Below are positions 8,398 to 16,973 of a DNA stretch of 64,000 nt, in pieces. Source of the DNA: Flexivirga endophytica (lineage in GTDB: Bacteria > Actinomycetota > Actinomycetes > Actinomycetales > Dermatophilaceae); contig NZ_BMHI01000001.1 in the NCBI RefSeq assembly GCF_014640635.1, forward strand, positions 1,029,872 to 1,093,871. The letters are read 5' to 3'. The position numbers and the translations under genes were made by a program. The notes below the pieces were generated by a model, which saw nothing but the letters and a program-made list of their open reading frames with translations, had not been told where the DNA came from and ran no database searches. Numbering within the stretch: position 1 is the stretch's first letter; the number at the start of each line of letters is the position of its first letter.

Positions 8398-9516
8398 GTG
8401 CGTGAAGTGCTTGCGGACTTGATGAGGTGGTACGACGCCGGCGAGACGGTCGGTGTGGGCACGGTCGTGGCGACGTTCCGGTCTGCGCCGCGGCCGCCCG
8501 GTGCGTCAATCCTGGTCGGGCCTGGTGGTGAGGCGGTCGGTTCGGTGTCGGGCGGCTGTATCGAGGGCGCGGTCTACGACCTGGCTGGTGAAGTGGTCGC
8601 CTCCGGGGCGGCGGTGCTGCAACGGTACGGGGTGTCCGACGATGACGCTTTTGCGGTCGGGCTCACCTGCGGCGGGATCCTGGACATATTCGTCGAGCGT
8701 ATCGACCGGACCAGCTTTCCCGAGTTGGCCGCGGTGGCCGATGACATCGAACATGATCGACCAGTCGCGGTCGCCACTGTCGTGGACCACTCCGACCCGT
8801 CGTGGGTCGGCCGACGCATGGTGCTGAGACCCGATCAGGAATCGGTCGGTGACATCGGCAGCGACCGGGCCAACGCCGCAGTGACCGACGATGCGCTGGG
8901 CCTGCTAGCCAGCGGGCGCAGTGCAACGTTGACCTATGGACCGGACGGGCAGCGGCTTGATGAGGGCATGCGTGTCTTCGTGTCCGCGTTCGCCCCGCCG
9001 CCGCGAATGCTGGTCTTCGGGGCGATCGACTTCGCGGCGGCGGTCGCCAGGGTTGGGTCGTTTCTGGGCTACCGGGTGACCGTGTGCGACGCGCGGCCGG
9101 TGTTCGCCACGCATTCGCGGTTCCCGGATGCTGATGAGGTGATTGTGGACTGGCCGCACCGCTACCTGGCCCGCGAGTTCAAGGCCGAACGAATCGACGC
9201 GCGCACCGTCATCACGGTGTTGACGCATGATCACAAGTTCGACGTGCCGTTGCTAGAGGTCGCCCTACAGGCACCCGAGGTCGCCTATATCGGTGCGATG
9301 GGTTCGCGGCGTACGCACGAGGACCGGTTGGCCAAACTGCGCGATATCGGGGTGACTGAAGAGCAGCTGCAACGGTTGTCCAGCCCGCTCGGGCTGGACC
9401 TAGGGGCCCGCACCCCGGAGGAAACCGCGATCAGTATCGCTGCGGAGATCATCGCGCGACAATGGGGCGGTAGCGGCGGCCGGTTGGGCGAGACGACCGG
9501 CCGAATACACGCATGA
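8398..9516 (+). CDS. xdhC: XdhC-family molybdenum cofactor insertion/maturation protein
   Basis: The 372-residue protein has both XdhC/CoxI parts. The N-terminal part contains GPGGEAVGSVSGGCIEG and the conserved LTCGGILDIF at about 90. A C-terminal Rossmann part ends in AYIGAMGSRRTHEDR at about 300 and a closing GLDLGARTPEETA. Known XdhC proteins sulfurate or deliver molybdenum cofactor to xanthine dehydrogenase-type enzymes, so this is the likely chaperone for the molybdenum hydroxylase large subunit nearby. The start is a GTG with an upstream GAGGGG. It is a separate transcriptional step after 185 bp and ends before a convergent terminator. Confidence 0.92.
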   Translation: MREVLADLMRWYDAGETVGVGTVVATFRSAPRPPGASILVGPGGEAVGSVSGGCIEGAVYDLAGEVVASGAAVLQRYGVSDDDAFAVGLTCGGILDIFVERIDRTSFPELAAVADDIEHDRPVAVATVVDHSDPSWVGRRMVLRPDQESVGDIGSDRANAAVTDDALGLLASGRSATLTYGPDGQRLDEGMRVFVSAFAPPPRMLVFGAIDFAAAVARVGSFLGYRVTVCDARPVFATHSRFPDADEVIVDWPHRYLAREFKAERIDARTVITVLTHDHKFDVPLLEVALQAPEVAYIGAMGSRRTHEDRLAKLRDIGVTEEQLQRLSSPLGLDLGARTPEETAISIAAEIIARQWGGSGGRLGETTGRIHA

Positions 9517-9718
9517 AGGAGATCGTTCGTTTAGCGGCTGTGACCATTCGTGGTTCGAACGGTTCAGGCAGCTCTTTTCGAAGTCTCACGCCGCAAAATC
9601 GGCGTACCGCGGGCGGAAAGTACACGCCGGGACTGCTCGACCACCCGTGGTGAAAACGGGACCGAGAAACTGTCGCTGGTTGGCGGAATGACACGTTGTG
9701 ATAGTTCCGGGTGTGACC

Positions 9719-9746
9719 GACCCGCGCTCACCTGGGAGCGCGGGTC
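9719..9746. terminator. Hairpin terminator between convergent genes
   Basis: A perfect 11-bp GC-rich stem (GACCCGCGCTC / GAGCGCGGGTC) with a 6-nt loop sits between the end of xdhC and the end of the leftward NmrA-like gene. There is no T-run, which is common for high-GC terminators. It can work on both strands. The preceding 200 bp (9517-9718) show no gene. Confidence 0.7.
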
Positions 9747-9778
9747 GTCTCAGCACGTACGCGGCGCAGTGTCCAGGC

Positions 9779-11092
9779 TTAAACAATCGCCTGTGCGACC
9801 GCCTTTTCGAACGTAGTTGGGTCGTAGTAGGCATGCTCGGCTACGACTTTGCCACCGACGATGGTCACGACGAGCGTGGCGTACCAGGAGACCGGCACCC
9901 CGCCGGCGGGGGCGCCGGGACCGATGTACTTCGCTCGGTTGAACAGCTCGCCCGCGACATGGGTGCTGCTCGTGACAGTGGCTACGATGTCGACCTCTAC
10001 CTGGCCACCGGCGAAGAGGCCGTTGTAGGCCTCCATGTGCGCTCGGAAGGCTGCCTTTCCACTCACTGGCTGGTCGGGGAGCGGCATGTCCGTGTAGACG
10101 AGGTCATCGGCATAGCAGCCGAGGAGGTTGTCGATCTCGTTGCATGACCAGGCGGCCACCACACGGCGGAAGAGCGCTTCGTTGTCGCGCGCGAGCTTGG
10201 GCGCATCCTCGAGGCCCGGACTCGGACCGATGCCTCCGCTCGCAGCGAGCTGCGTCGCGTTCGCGGCGAGGAAGGCGTCGATCCTGCCCGGTGCACGACC
10301 CGTGAGCCGCTCGACCTCGTCGTTCGTCCGGGCGACGTCGCCTGCGACGATGGTCTGGGAGATGCGTGTGATGTACGTGATGAATTCCTCGTCCAAGCCG
10401 TCGGCTCGCATGCGGGCCTCGGCGGCTGGGATCGGCTCCTCCACGGCCTCGATTGGGCCGCCTGCGTGCGCACTGATCCGCTCGGCGAGCTGATCCAGCG
10501 TGAGCGCCTCGGGGCCGGTGAGATAGACCGCCTCGCGGATGCCGACGCCGTTGACTAGCGCCGCTGCCGCAACCTCGCCGATGTCGTGTGGGTCGATCCA
10601 TGCCATCGCTTGACCGCCAGTGGTCATCGCGATAACCCGACGGTCTCGGACGTCAGCACCAAAAAAGCCCTCGTCAACGAGGTCCTGCATCATCCAGTTG
10701 GGCCGCAGGATGGTCCAGTTCAACTCACTAGCCTGAACGAGGAGTTCCACGCGTCGCTCGGGAAGGTCTTCTGCGCGCGTATCGGCGGCACACTCAGACA
10801 GCAACACGAGCCGGTTGACGCCGCTACTCGCCATCTGAACCATGAATCGGCCGACCACCTCGGCGACATCCTCGGACTCGGGCTTGACCAGATAGACGCC
10901 GTCCATATCCTCAAGCGCTGGCATCCACGTTGATTCGTCGTGCCAGTCGAAGCGGACCGCCTCGACGTCGGGGGTGTCGATTTGTTCCGCGTGGCGAGAA
11001 CCTGCCCGCACGGACGCTCCGCGCGCAAGTAGGCAGGCCACCACATGTTGGCCACTCTTGCCCCTGGCACCAGTGACCAGATGTGAACTCAT
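9779..11092 (-). CDS. NmrA-like NAD(P)-binding protein fused to a SnoaL-like domain
   Basis: The 437-residue protein has two parts. Residues 1 to about 280 are an atypical SDR/NmrA Rossmann domain with TGARGKSGQHVV at the N-terminus, a segment of the type LNWTILRPNWMMQDL, and a cofactor-binding order as in NAD(P)H-sensing or quinone-reductase-like proteins. Residues about 300-430 are a SnoaL/NTF2-like cone fold (NEALFRRVVAAWSCNEIDNLLGCYADDLVY...). The two domains usually occur as separate proteins, so this is a fusion. Substrate unknown. The ATG is preceded by GAGAGGACC as ribosome site. It faces the catabolic island across a terminator. Confidence 0.85.
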   Translation of the reverse strand: MSSHLVTGARGKSGQHVVACLLARGASVRAGSRHAEQIDTPDVEAVRFDWHDESTWMPALEDMDGVYLVKPESEDVAEVVGRFMVQMASSGVNRLVLLSECAADTRAEDLPERRVELLVQASELNWTILRPNWMMQDLVDEGFFGADVRDRRVIAMTTGGQAMAWIDPHDIGEVAAAALVNGVGIREAVYLTGPEALTLDQLAERISAHAGGPIEAVEEPIPAAEARMRADGLDEEFITYITRISQTIVAGDVARTNDEVERLTGRAPGRIDAFLAANATQLAASGGIGPSPGLEDAPKLARDNEALFRRVVAAWSCNEIDNLLGCYADDLVYTDMPLPDQPVSGKAAFRAHMEAYNGLFAGGQVEVDIVATVTSSTHVAGELFNRAKYIGPGAPAGGVPVSWYATLVVTIVGGKVVAEHAYYDPTTFEKAVAQAIV

Positions 11093-11122
11093 AAACTAGG
11101 TCCTCTCATTCTCGCGGTGCGG

Positions 11123-11967
11123 TCACATCGCGTGACAAGAACGTGCCATGGGACTCGCCGGCACGACAACGCAAGAGATCGTAAATCGCGGTCCGCCTTT
11201 TGCGGATCCGAGCAATCCGCCCGGCGATGGGATGTATCCACGGACATCGTCCAGTATCCGGCCCTCGCCCCTGACAGGTCCGACAGCAAGGCCGCGAGGC
11301 GGTCGACGTCGTGCGTCGCACGCATGCATCCTCGCCATCGAGCCGAAGAATGCGACCAGGCCCTCGCGGTCGACGCTCTGCGGGTTCGGCAGCTTCGCTT
11401 TATGGACCTCGCCGAACGTCGCTCGGGCAAAGGAACTCTGCCAACAGGCCGGACTCCAGTCGCCGCTCATCATGTCCAGTGGCAGCCCGAAATCCTTCGG
11501 CCAGATCGTCGCGTGCAACTGTTCGACGGCCGAGATCTCCGGTGCCACCTGCCCAGTGCGCGACGTTCCAGGTCACGATGACGGCCCCGCCGGGCCGCGG
11601 CACGCGCGCAAACTCCCTCCTAGACGTGTCGGTGTCCGAACCAGTGGAAGGCCTGTGTCACGATGACCGCGTCGATCGAATCGACAGCGACCGGAAGATG
11701 TTCCGCGCTCCCGTCGAGCGCTTCTGTTTCGGCGCAGGCGGCCGCGAGCACACGTCGCATGCCGTCGTCGGGCTCGAAGGCGATTACCCGCGCGAACCGC
11801 GGTACCAGCGGACGCGTGAGCTTGCCGGTACCCGCGGCCAGGTGTGCCGCCAGGGAAGGAACGGCTCGGGGCCAGCCCTGCCGGTGACATGGCAGTTCTT
11901 CCGTGCGGTCGCACTGAGGTGGCAACAGCCGGATTACGTGCGGGGAGAGTCCAGTCATGGCTGCCAA
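11123..11967 (-). pseudogene. Decayed class I SAM-dependent methyltransferase
   Basis: Three reading frames on the minus strand carry consecutive pieces of one methyltransferase. The N-terminal piece has motif I (LAAGTGKLTRPLV) and FHWFG, then stops. The next frame continues with EFARVPRPGGAVIVTWNVAHWAG. A third frame continues with ATFGEVHKAKLPNPQ and VAFFGSMA, and a fourth switch gives DVDRLAALLSDL. The order is right for a single protein of about 250-270 residues, so the gene has at least three frameshifts and cannot make a working enzyme. The start region was not resolved. Sequencing error is unlikely to explain all shifts. Confidence 0.8.
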
Positions 11968-12228
11968 GTTGGGCTCAGCGCTCCCGGTGAATGCTTCCTG
12001 GTAGCTGTCGCGACCGGCCCGCTCTGACGGCCAGGATATGCGACCCGGGGTATGCAGTGGCGGTCATCTCATGTCCTCGCAGATGGGGGTGTGCGAAACC
12101 GCCGGCCACGCTCGTGGCTGAGCAGGCTGCGGTCGACCTCGCCGTGGCAGTCCGCGTCGCCGATGTTCACAGGTCAAGGATGCGACGTGATCGGTATCGC
12201 ATTGGGGCGAAGGCCCTATGGTTGCTGC

Positions 12229-12663
12229 GTGCCAGACTTCAGCCCATCTGCGTTGCGGTCCGCCCGTGTACGCGCTGGTCTGACGCAGCACGAGTTGGCG
12301 CGGCTTGTAGGGGTTTCGGGCGGTGAACGCGTCTCGGTGTGGGAGCGTGGGGAGATGGCCCCGAGGGCACGGACAGTCAGTGCGCTGGCGATCGCTTTGA
12401 ATGTTTCAGTTGAGGAACTACTTGGTATCGCTTCTGAGGCACCTGATTTGCGTGCTCTGCGTAGACGGGTCGCGCTGAGCACGGCGGAAGTCGCAGAGAG
12501 TGCGTTTGTCTCGACGTCGACGTATGAGCGCTGGGAGCGAGGTGTCAGCAGCCGCATGCCAGGCGTTGACTCTCTGAGGGGCATGGCTGCGAAACTCGCT
12601 GTCGATCAGCTCGCAGTGCGGCGTGCCTTCCAACTCGCGGTCAAGAACGCAAGACATGCTTGA
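12229..12663 (+). CDS. Helix-turn-helix (XRE/Cro-type) transcriptional regulator with two HTH repeats
   Basis: The likely product is 144 residues starting at GTG. The first HTH (ALRSARVRAGLTQHELARLVGVSGGERVSVWERG) is a clear XRE domain and is followed by the typical helix TVSALAIALNVSVEELLG. A second, weaker HTH (LSTAEVAESAFVSTSTYERWERG) follows. The frame is open further upstream to 12052, but that extension has no protein-like character, and an earlier in-frame GTG at 12187 is a weaker alternative. No partner gene is evident, so target genes are unknown. Confidence 0.8.
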   Translation: MPDFSPSALRSARVRAGLTQHELARLVGVSGGERVSVWERGEMAPRARTVSALAIALNVSVEELLGIASEAPDLRALRRRVALSTAEVAESAFVSTSTYERWERGVSSRMPGVDSLRGMAAKLAVDQLAVRRAFQLAVKNARHA

Positions 12664-12926
12664 GTGACGAGATTGCCCGCGCGCCGAGCGACGAGCGTGG
12701 TGTTTCGATCCTTCCAACTGTCTGTCGGTCGTCCAATATTTCGACGCAGGCTCCCGCCATTAGTCACACGCGAGCGTCCGTCGGCGCGCGACCGGTTGTT
12801 CGGTGTGAGGAGAAGCCGTCAAGCCGTGAAGCCGTCAAGCCGTGGTCAAGCCAGGCGAATTTGAAGGTTCCCTGATGACGGCCTGTAGAATCATGGAAAG
12901 CCGCATGGTCGTCCGAGACAATTACC
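12664..12926. repeat. Gene-free gap with a short tandem repeat
   Basis: This 263-bp gap has no credible gene. At 12813-12844 a 16-bp unit built from two AAGCCGTC/AAGCCGTG octamers is repeated twice in tandem, and a further partial copy follows. It may be a protein-binding repeat or slippage product; nothing further can be said. Confidence 0.5.
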
Positions 12927-13931
12927 CTATCCATTTAACGAGCTGTTCACATCGATGGTCCAGAGCGCGGCCGTCGTCGAGTTGTTGAGCAGCATCGGTT
13001 GGCTTGTCACGATCACGGATATCCACGTCACATCGGTGCAACGTAGGCGGAGGGATGCGGTGACTGCGTTCTCGCCTAGGCGGTTCAGATGGTGGACCAC
13101 TGCGGCGTCGTCCGGATGAAAAATGTCGATGCCGGGTACGGCCCAGTCAATGGACGAGGGTGGTGCGTCGATCCATTGAATGATGTGGCCGGTGCGTACG
13201 TCGACGATCGCGCGGTGGGTGCCGGGTTGAGCTGCTGCGTCCAGGACGCGACGCTCGAGGACCGCGAGGTGAGGAGCTTGGGGTACGTCGTCTGCAGGGC
13301 CGATGTCGTGGGTGATGCCATGCATGATGATCTGCGGGCCGTCCTCCGTGCTGTGCAGTACAGCCCGGCAGGAGAAGTGAGCCGCACGCCGGTCACCGTC
13401 ATCGCAGACGACTGTCCAAACTGCCTGGTGTTCGCTCCCAGGTCTTGACTGCACGATCTTGGCAAGCGCCTCGGAAGCGTCCGGGCCGGCAGTGAGGCGG
13501 GTGAAGGCTTCGCCCATTGCTCGCTTGGTGCGCCGCTGGTCATTGGGCTGGCGGTACAGGTCGAGTAGCTCGTCGGATCCGCCCACTTCGAAGTTGGTGA
13601 GGTTGAAGTACCAGGCACCAGCGGGGTCATGAGGCGTAGCAGGTTCTGGCTCGTCCTTGTGTCCCAGCCAGAGCCAAGCGCCGTTGACCTGGCCGTCATA
13701 GGCACTGAGCGGGTGAGCAATGCATCGGCGTCCAGCAGTGTCAACCATGTCACAGGGCTCATTGGCTTCCGCGACGTGCTCCAGGGCCGTGCGTGCCATG
13801 CCGAGGGAGGTCCGGCTGCGGGCAAAGAACCGGTCCAGCGGCACCATGCTCCGTGGCCTGGAGCCGAGACCAATCAATGTAGGTGGTTTAAGACCAAAAG
13901 TCTCGACTAGACACCACTCGTGCTCAGACAT
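12927..13931 (-). CDS. PAS-like sensory protein of actinobacterial type
   Basis: The 334-residue protein starts MSEHEWCLVETFGLKPPTLI. It has a region recalling GAF/PAS folds in mycobacterial-type proteins (WYFNLTNFEVGG, a second module with HGITHDIG), and a C-terminal part (RTGHIIQWIDAPPSSIDWAVPGIDIFHPDD) that looks like a PAS domain. No kinase, GGDEF or HTH output follows, so it may be a small-molecule or redox sensor that acts through protein contacts. Its ATG lies 19 bp from the end of the SDR gene on the same strand side, but no operon can be shown. I recognised the PAS character only, not a named family. Confidence 0.6.
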   Translation of the reverse strand: MSEHEWCLVETFGLKPPTLIGLGSRPRSMVPLDRFFARSRTSLGMARTALEHVAEANEPCDMVDTAGRRCIAHPLSAYDGQVNGAWLWLGHKDEPEPATPHDPAGAWYFNLTNFEVGGSDELLDLYRQPNDQRRTKRAMGEAFTRLTAGPDASEALAKIVQSRPGSEHQAVWTVVCDDGDRRAAHFSCRAVLHSTEDGPQIIMHGITHDIGPADDVPQAPHLAVLERRVLDAAAQPGTHRAIVDVRTGHIIQWIDAPPSSIDWAVPGIDIFHPDDAAVVHHLNRLGENAVTASLRLRCTDVTWISVIVTSQPMLLNNSTTAALWTIDVNSSLNG

Positions 13932-13950
13932 ACCTGCACCCCCCCAAAGG

Positions 13951-14775
13951 TCAGACGCGCGGAAGTCGAGTGTAACGACCGATGGTCCGCGCGAGCAGTG
14001 CCGCGATCCGGGAATCGAGGCCGGCGTATATCACCCGCGACCCATGCTGCTGGCCGCGCACGATGGCGCGAGCAATTTGGTCGGCTGATGACCGGCCGAC
14101 ACGACGGTCGAAGCTAGCCGACCGGTCGGCTCGGTCCTCGTTCTCGGCGAAGCTGCCGTTGCGCAGAATGTCAGTGCGAACGCCACCGATCAGGGCGGTG
14201 CTGACACGGATCCCGGTGCCTTCTTGATCCAGCTCGTTTGCCAGGGTCCGCGTGAACCCGTAGACGCCGGCCTTACTGGCAACATACGACGAGTGGCGGG
14301 GCATCGCGACGCTTTCGATGGCGCTCGACGCGGTGACGATGCTTGAACCAGGAGTGAGGTATGGCAGACACGCATGCACGGTTGCGATCGTGCCGATCAG
14401 GTTGATGTTAATGACTCGTACCAAGTCTTCGAAGGTGCTCCTGCGCACTTCTCCTGTGTGCATAACACCGGCGAAGGTAAAGACACCGTCAAGAAGTGGT
14501 GATTTTTCGACCAGGCTTGCGAGGTCGAATCGGTATGCCTCGGCCGTGACATCCAGTGCCGCTATCTTCGTTTGGCACGGCAAGTCGGCAGCTAGGCTGA
14601 CGAGCGAATCCGCAGCCGTATCAACAAGAATTAGCTCTTGATAGGTGCCTGCGAGGTGTCTCGCGAGGGCGATCCCGATCCCGTCGGCTGCCCCGGTGAT
14701 GAGGGCACTTCTAGGCTCCGCTGGCGACTTCTGATTGAAGGTGTGCGAGGTATTATCCCGCTGCCGCTCACGCAC
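13951..14775 (-). CDS. Short-chain dehydrogenase/reductase (SDR)
   Basis: The 274-residue product has the classical SDR motifs: cofactor-binding TGAADGIG near residue 27, the LDVTAEAY strand, FTFAGVMHTGEV for the NAG position, TASSAIES with the catalytic serine, and YVASKAG with tyrosine and lysine at about 162-166. The frame stays open upstream to 15408, but that part is not protein-like. I chose the GTG at 14775, although an ATG further upstream near 14847 is possible. The substrate is unknown and the neighbours do not hint at it. Confidence 0.82.
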   Translation of the reverse strand: MRERQRDNTSHTFNQKSPAEPRSALITGAADGIGIALARHLAGTYQELILVDTAADSLVSLAADLPCQTKIAALDVTAEAYRFDLASLVEKSPLLDGVFTFAGVMHTGEVRRSTFEDLVRVININLIGTIATVHACLPYLTPGSSIVTASSAIESVAMPRHSSYVASKAGVYGFTRTLANELDQEGTGIRVSTALIGGVRTDILRNGSFAENEDRADRSASFDRRVGRSSADQIARAIVRGQQHGSRVIYAGLDSRIAALLARTIGRYTRLPRV

Positions 14776-15390
14776 GTGAGTTCGGCTCTGCGCCTGTCGT
14801 CTCGGTCGGAGTCCTGAGCTAAGGATGCGGTGCCTCACGAGGCATTGCATAGCACGGTGTGTGCCCCTGGCGCTCACCAGAGGTGACTTCGTATGTCGTC
14901 CATGAGCTGGAGCGCGTGCCGGGATAGCGGCAGTCAATCCACGCGCGATCCGCGTTCCCGCCCGCGTCGGCCTCAACCAGAGGTCGCCGCTGTTGTGACA
15001 CGCGCGAAATGGCCAGATGCGCGCCCTGGCCACAGGGATGGCCAGGTCCAAATGACTCGCGCCCACACCGCCGGCCGCCGATCGGATCCCGTGTCGTGCC
15101 AGAAGGCCGCATCGAACGAACGCGGTCGAAGAGGGCGGGCACTCGGTGTCGACTGTGACAAGCACTACCTCGTTCTGGCAGAGCCGCAAGCCAACGTCCT
15201 CGGAGCCGCTCCGGCGTGCATCGCGGGCAGCTGGTCTGCTCGCAGCGAGTTGGACTTCCGTCTGGGCGAGAGGCGCTGATCCCGTCCGCGAAGTGGTTGA
15301 CCAGTGATGAAAAACCACTAGTGTAAAAACATCATAATTCGAGGTTGCCGCGCACGACGGGGGAGACCACAGCTTCAAGAGACTGGAGCC
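14776..15390. other. Gene-poor stretch before the conjugative element
   Basis: About 0.6 kb without a recognisable gene on either strand. Several frames are open, but none gives a family-like sequence and no tRNA could be seen. The composition turns AT-rich at about 15300-15345. This is the best candidate for the left boundary of the conjugative element, because every gene to the right belongs to the pilus operon. A decayed gene cannot be excluded. Confidence 0.4.
15292..15324 (+). promoter_or_regulatory. Candidate promoter and operator of the pilus operon
   Basis: A TTGACC (15297-15302) and a TAGTGT (15319-15324) lie 16 bp apart, about 65 nt before the first gene of the pilus operon. An inverted repeat AGTGGTT...AACCACT (15292-15298 and 15313-15319) overlaps the -35 and the spacer, so a repressor could bind there. 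The block is AT-rich compared with its surroundings. Confidence 0.45.
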
Positions 15391-16014
15391 ATGAATGAGG
15401 ACAAGCACATGACAGGGACGAAGTTGAACACTCGCTGCGGCCGGTCGCTGGTCGGGGTGGCCGCAGCTGTGGCCATCGCCGCGACAGGTGGCTGCTCAAA
15501 CAGTGGCGGCAGCGCGCCGTCGTCGAGCACATCGACGTCCGCGGTCTCGTCGACGCCCTCAAGCATGCCGACCTCCGCGAGCCCGTCCACGTCGACGAGC
15601 ACGGACCCACTTGCCAAGAACAAGGCCGCTGCGATCGCGGCCGTCATCGCGTTCTGGAAGAAGGTCGACCAGTTAGATGCCCTACCCAAGGGTGACCTGA
15701 CGTCGCTCGACCTGGTGGCGCGCGGCCAGGTGCTCGCGCAGTACCAGTACAACATCGGCGCGGCGCGCCAGCGCGGCGAGACGGCGAAGGGCTCGACGAT
15801 GGTCGAGAGTCCTTCCGCGACATCGGCGGTGGACCCGCTGACCTACAAGGTGGCCGCGTGCGTCGACGTGAGCGAGGTAACGCCGTACAAGAACGGCAAG
15901 CCGCGCTCGGTGCCGCCGGGCACTTCACGCAGCGGCTGGGCTTACGGGGTTACCCAGGATCCGAAGACCCTGAAGTGGTACGTCACGACTCAGAGACAGA
16001 CCGGGACATGCTGA
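15391..16014 (+). CDS. Putative lipoprotein at the head of the Tad operon
   Basis: The 207-residue protein starts with a positively charged end and a hydrophobic helix followed by the lipobox-like AATGGC. It then has a long Ser/Thr/Ala-rich linker and a small C-terminal domain (about 95-207) with AVIAFWKKVDQLDAL and two cysteines. It is likely a lipid-anchored protein on the outer face of the membrane. A second in-frame ATG at 15409 is possible, and either gives the signal sequence. It overlaps the next gene by 7 bp. As first gene of the pilus run, it may help assemble or anchor the pilus; no family name was recognised. Confidence 0.78.
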   Translation: MNEDKHMTGTKLNTRCGRSLVGVAAAVAIAATGGCSNSGGSAPSSSTSTSAVSSTPSSMPTSASPSTSTSTDPLAKNKAAAIAAVIAFWKKVDQLDALPKGDLTSLDLVARGQVLAQYQYNIGAARQRGETAKGSTMVESPSATSAVDPLTYKVAACVDVSEVTPYKNGKPRSVPPGTSRSGWAYGVTQDPKTLKWYVTTQRQTGTC

Positions 16015-16952
16015 CCCGAAGACGGACTGGGGCGGGTGCTCTCGCGGCCGGGGCGGCGCTGGCCTTCGTCGGAGTTGCCGCGGCACCGTCTGCGCACGCT
16101 GCAGGTGGAGTCAGCTGCCCGCCCGGCTCGTCGTGGGACCCGACGCAGCACCGGTGCGTGATCACCATTGTGGTGCCCGGCCCGCCAGGGCCGACACCCA
16201 CGCCGCCGCCGACGCCGGGACCCCCGGGAAAGAAACCGCCCCCGAACAGCAAGGAGAAGTGTGTCAACAACGCCACGGGCAAGACGATCCCATGCACCTA
16301 CGGTGGGGCCTGGTGGTCGCCGGACAAGCAGTGCTACGTCAGCGTGGCGAAGCCGCAGCCGCCGAAGTCGGACGCGATCTGGGGCGGTCACACCGCCGGC
16401 ACGGTCTACCAGTGCGACATGATCACCTCGCGGTTCTTCTTCTGGTCACAGACCCAGCCGGGTGGGCCGAAGGCACCACCTGACCCGGTGGCGCTGGCGC
16501 GCGAGGCCACCGCGGCGATGGACCTCAAAGCGATCACGATCGGGATCGTGCCGCGCAACGCTCGGGGGTCGGTCGGCCTGGTCGGGATGCCGCAGTGGAT
16601 GTGGGTCAAGAGCCCGGCTCCGAACACCTGGGGCCCGATCACCAAATCCGCCTCAGCAGCCGGCTACACCGTGACGGCGACCGGCAAGGTCGATCACATC
16701 GTCTGGAATATGGGCGATGGCCAGCAGATCAGCTGCGCCAACAAGGGCACCCCGTACTACGACGCGGCGGGCAAGTCGAAGTCCCCGACCTGCGGGCACG
16801 ACATGTACACCAAGCAGGGCACTTACACGGTGACCGCGACGAGCTACTGGGTCATCAACTGGTCGGGCATCGGCCAATCGGGAACGATCCCGGTCACCAC
16901 TACGAGGACGACGACTATTCGCATCGGCGAGGCGCAAGTCCTCACTCAATGA
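16008..16952 (+). CDS. Secreted protein of the Tad operon, proline-rich linker and PKD-like end
   Basis: I start at ATG 16008 (314 residues), because it gives a good Sec signal peptide (RRRTGAGALAAGAALAFVGVAAAPSAHA) and overlaps the previous stop. The mature protein has a cysteine pair near the N-terminus, a Pro-rich spacer (PTPPPTPGPPGKKPPP), a cysteine-containing module (WSPDKQCYV, YQCD), and a C-terminal region whose DGQQISC, GTYTVTATSYW segments resemble PKD-like beta-sandwiches. It is likely exported and linked to the envelope. Proteins of similar make-up accompany Tad loci in actinobacteria; exact role unknown. Confidence 0.72.
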   Translation: MLTRRRTGAGALAAGAALAFVGVAAAPSAHAAGGVSCPPGSSWDPTQHRCVITIVVPGPPGPTPTPPPTPGPPGKKPPPNSKEKCVNNATGKTIPCTYGGAWWSPDKQCYVSVAKPQPPKSDAIWGGHTAGTVYQCDMITSRFFFWSQTQPGGPKAPPDPVALAREATAAMDLKAITIGIVPRNARGSVGLVGMPQWMWVKSPAPNTWGPITKSASAAGYTVTATGKVDHIVWNMGDGQQISCANKGTPYYDAAGKSKSPTCGHDMYTKQGTYTVTATSYWVINWSGIGQSGTIPVTTTRTTTIRIGEAQVLTQ

Positions 16953-16973
16953 AGAAGTAACTGGGGAGACATC

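Noticed and set aside
14893..15279. Plus-strand 128-residue frame before the pilus operon
   Set aside because: The composition is that of random GC-rich sequence, with no ribosome site or family match.
14787..15408. Long N-terminal extension of the SDR frame
   Set aside because: The extension has no protein-like order and the SDR motif begins only near 14697; an internal GTG fits better.
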